From positions 31,900-95,899 of the forward strand of contig NZ_QUMT01000008.1 in NCBI RefSeq assembly GCF_003387155.1: a stretch of 64,000 nucleotides of DNA. The letters run 5' to 3'. A program made the position numbers and the translations under genes. The stretch's first letter is position 1. The number at the start of each line of letters is the position of its first letter. The stretch comes from Roseateles depolymerans (GTDB lineage Bacteria > Pseudomonadota > Gammaproteobacteria > Burkholderiales > Burkholderiaceae_C). Of the stretch, positions 63,797 through 64,000 are shown in pieces. Under the pieces are notes generated by a model. It did not search any database and was not told where the DNA came from. It was given only the letters and a program-made list of their open reading frames with translations.

Positions 63797-64000
63797 TCTG
63801 CGCTGCTGACGACGTAAACAAAACGACGACAGCGACGCAAACGAAGACAGCCTGGCTGCTTCGATGATCTTTAAAAATTTACAGCCAATAAGCGTGGGCG
63901 TCTGGATAGAGGCAACCTGAGAAGGTTAAATCTTTAGACGCTCACGGAAATGAATGAAGCTATGAAAGTAGTCTTTGTTCGATTCCGTTGAGTTATTCAA
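63797..64000 (+). ncRNA. Leader of a ribosomal RNA operon (16S starts beyond the window)
   Basis: From the predicted start near 63797, a boxB-like hairpin CGAAG/CTTCG with CAGCC/GGCTG (63842-63863) is followed at once by a boxA-like TGATCTTTAAAAATT (63865-63879). Next comes an 11-bp stem with one G-T pair (63893-63903 with 63936-63946) enclosing a small AACCT-GAGA-AGGTT hairpin. This is the usual rrn antitermination and 5'-processing layout. No 16S start (AGAGTTTGATC) is reached. Confidence 0.85.

Overview
The window is a 64 kb piece of chromosome, about two-thirds G+C, from a Gram-negative betaproteobacterium of the order Burkholderiales, most like the Roseateles/Mitsuaria/Rubrivivax group. 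This placement is inferred from gene content: an EIIA-HPr-EI phosphotransferase branch without sugar permeases, a DUF1840 protein, a trimeric porin of Burkholderiales type, phoH-ybeY, dat-ybeD-lipB-lipA and a Burkholderiales-like rRNA leader. No phage, insertion sequence, CRISPR array or large transferred island is visible. This is core plus metabolic-accessory chromosome.

Layout. 0-6.3 kb: an Lrp-type regulator diverges from a four-gene operon that can turn L-lysine into 2-oxoglutarate (lysine 6-dehydrogenase, aminoadipate-semialdehyde dehydrogenase, HglS-type 2-oxoadipate decarboxylase, D-2-hydroxyglutarate dehydrogenase); only the aminotransferase step is missing. 6.4-6.7 kb: tRNA-Leu(CAG), a perfect terminator and an unusual three-way-junction inverted-repeat element. 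6.8-13.7 kb: a glycoside-uptake locus (LacI regulator, tryptophan-halogenase-like flavoprotein, TonB-dependent receptor, GH1 beta-glucosidase) with twin LacI-type operators in the divergent promoter region. 13.8-21.3 kb: M13 metallopeptidase, then acyl-CoA/aromatic catabolism genes (enoyl-CoA hydratase, PaaH, PcaR-like IclR regulator, 3-oxoadipyl-CoA thiolase). 21.4-26 kb: a c-di-GMP operon (HD-GYP, then PAS-GGDEF-EAL), DUF1840 and a histidine phosphatase. 26.4-33.7 kb: porin, ruvAB, a NarL-type two-component pair, phoH with a histone-H1-like tail, and ybeY. 33.7-38.9 kb: CorA, hemB, a candidate small RNA, hemJ, a VanZ protein, a ferredoxin and a hydrolase. 39-44.5 kb: dacA, a 28-bp perfect inverted repeat, dat, ybeD, a Sel1 protein, lipB and lipA. 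44.7-54.4 kb: an MdtABC/MuxABC-OpmB type tripartite efflux pump. 54.9-63.3 kb: TlpA-like thioredoxin, a degenerate kinase/receiver protein, a hydrolase-CoA transferase pair, a lipoprotein, EIIA-HPr, OlsB and EI. 63.3-64 kb: promoters and leader of a ribosomal RNA operon whose 16S gene starts just outside the window.

Two patterns cut across these regions. First, at least eight genes on both strands carry a -10-like hexamer that ends exactly six bases before the start codon, usually with no good ribosome binding site, which predicts leaderless mRNAs. Second, several intergenic gaps just after stop codons hold short tandem repeats, and two convergent gene gaps hold copies of the same C-rich repeat unit, one of which supplies the stop codon of lipA.

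No unmistakably new multi-gene system is present. The strongest candidates for a second look are the leaderless-promoter pattern, the compact lysine operon, the 28-bp inverted repeat, the tRNA-adjacent three-way junction, the halogenase-TonB receptor locus, the PhoH tail and the candidate sRNA between hemB and hemJ. All functional calls come from reading translated sequence and motifs; no database search was run.
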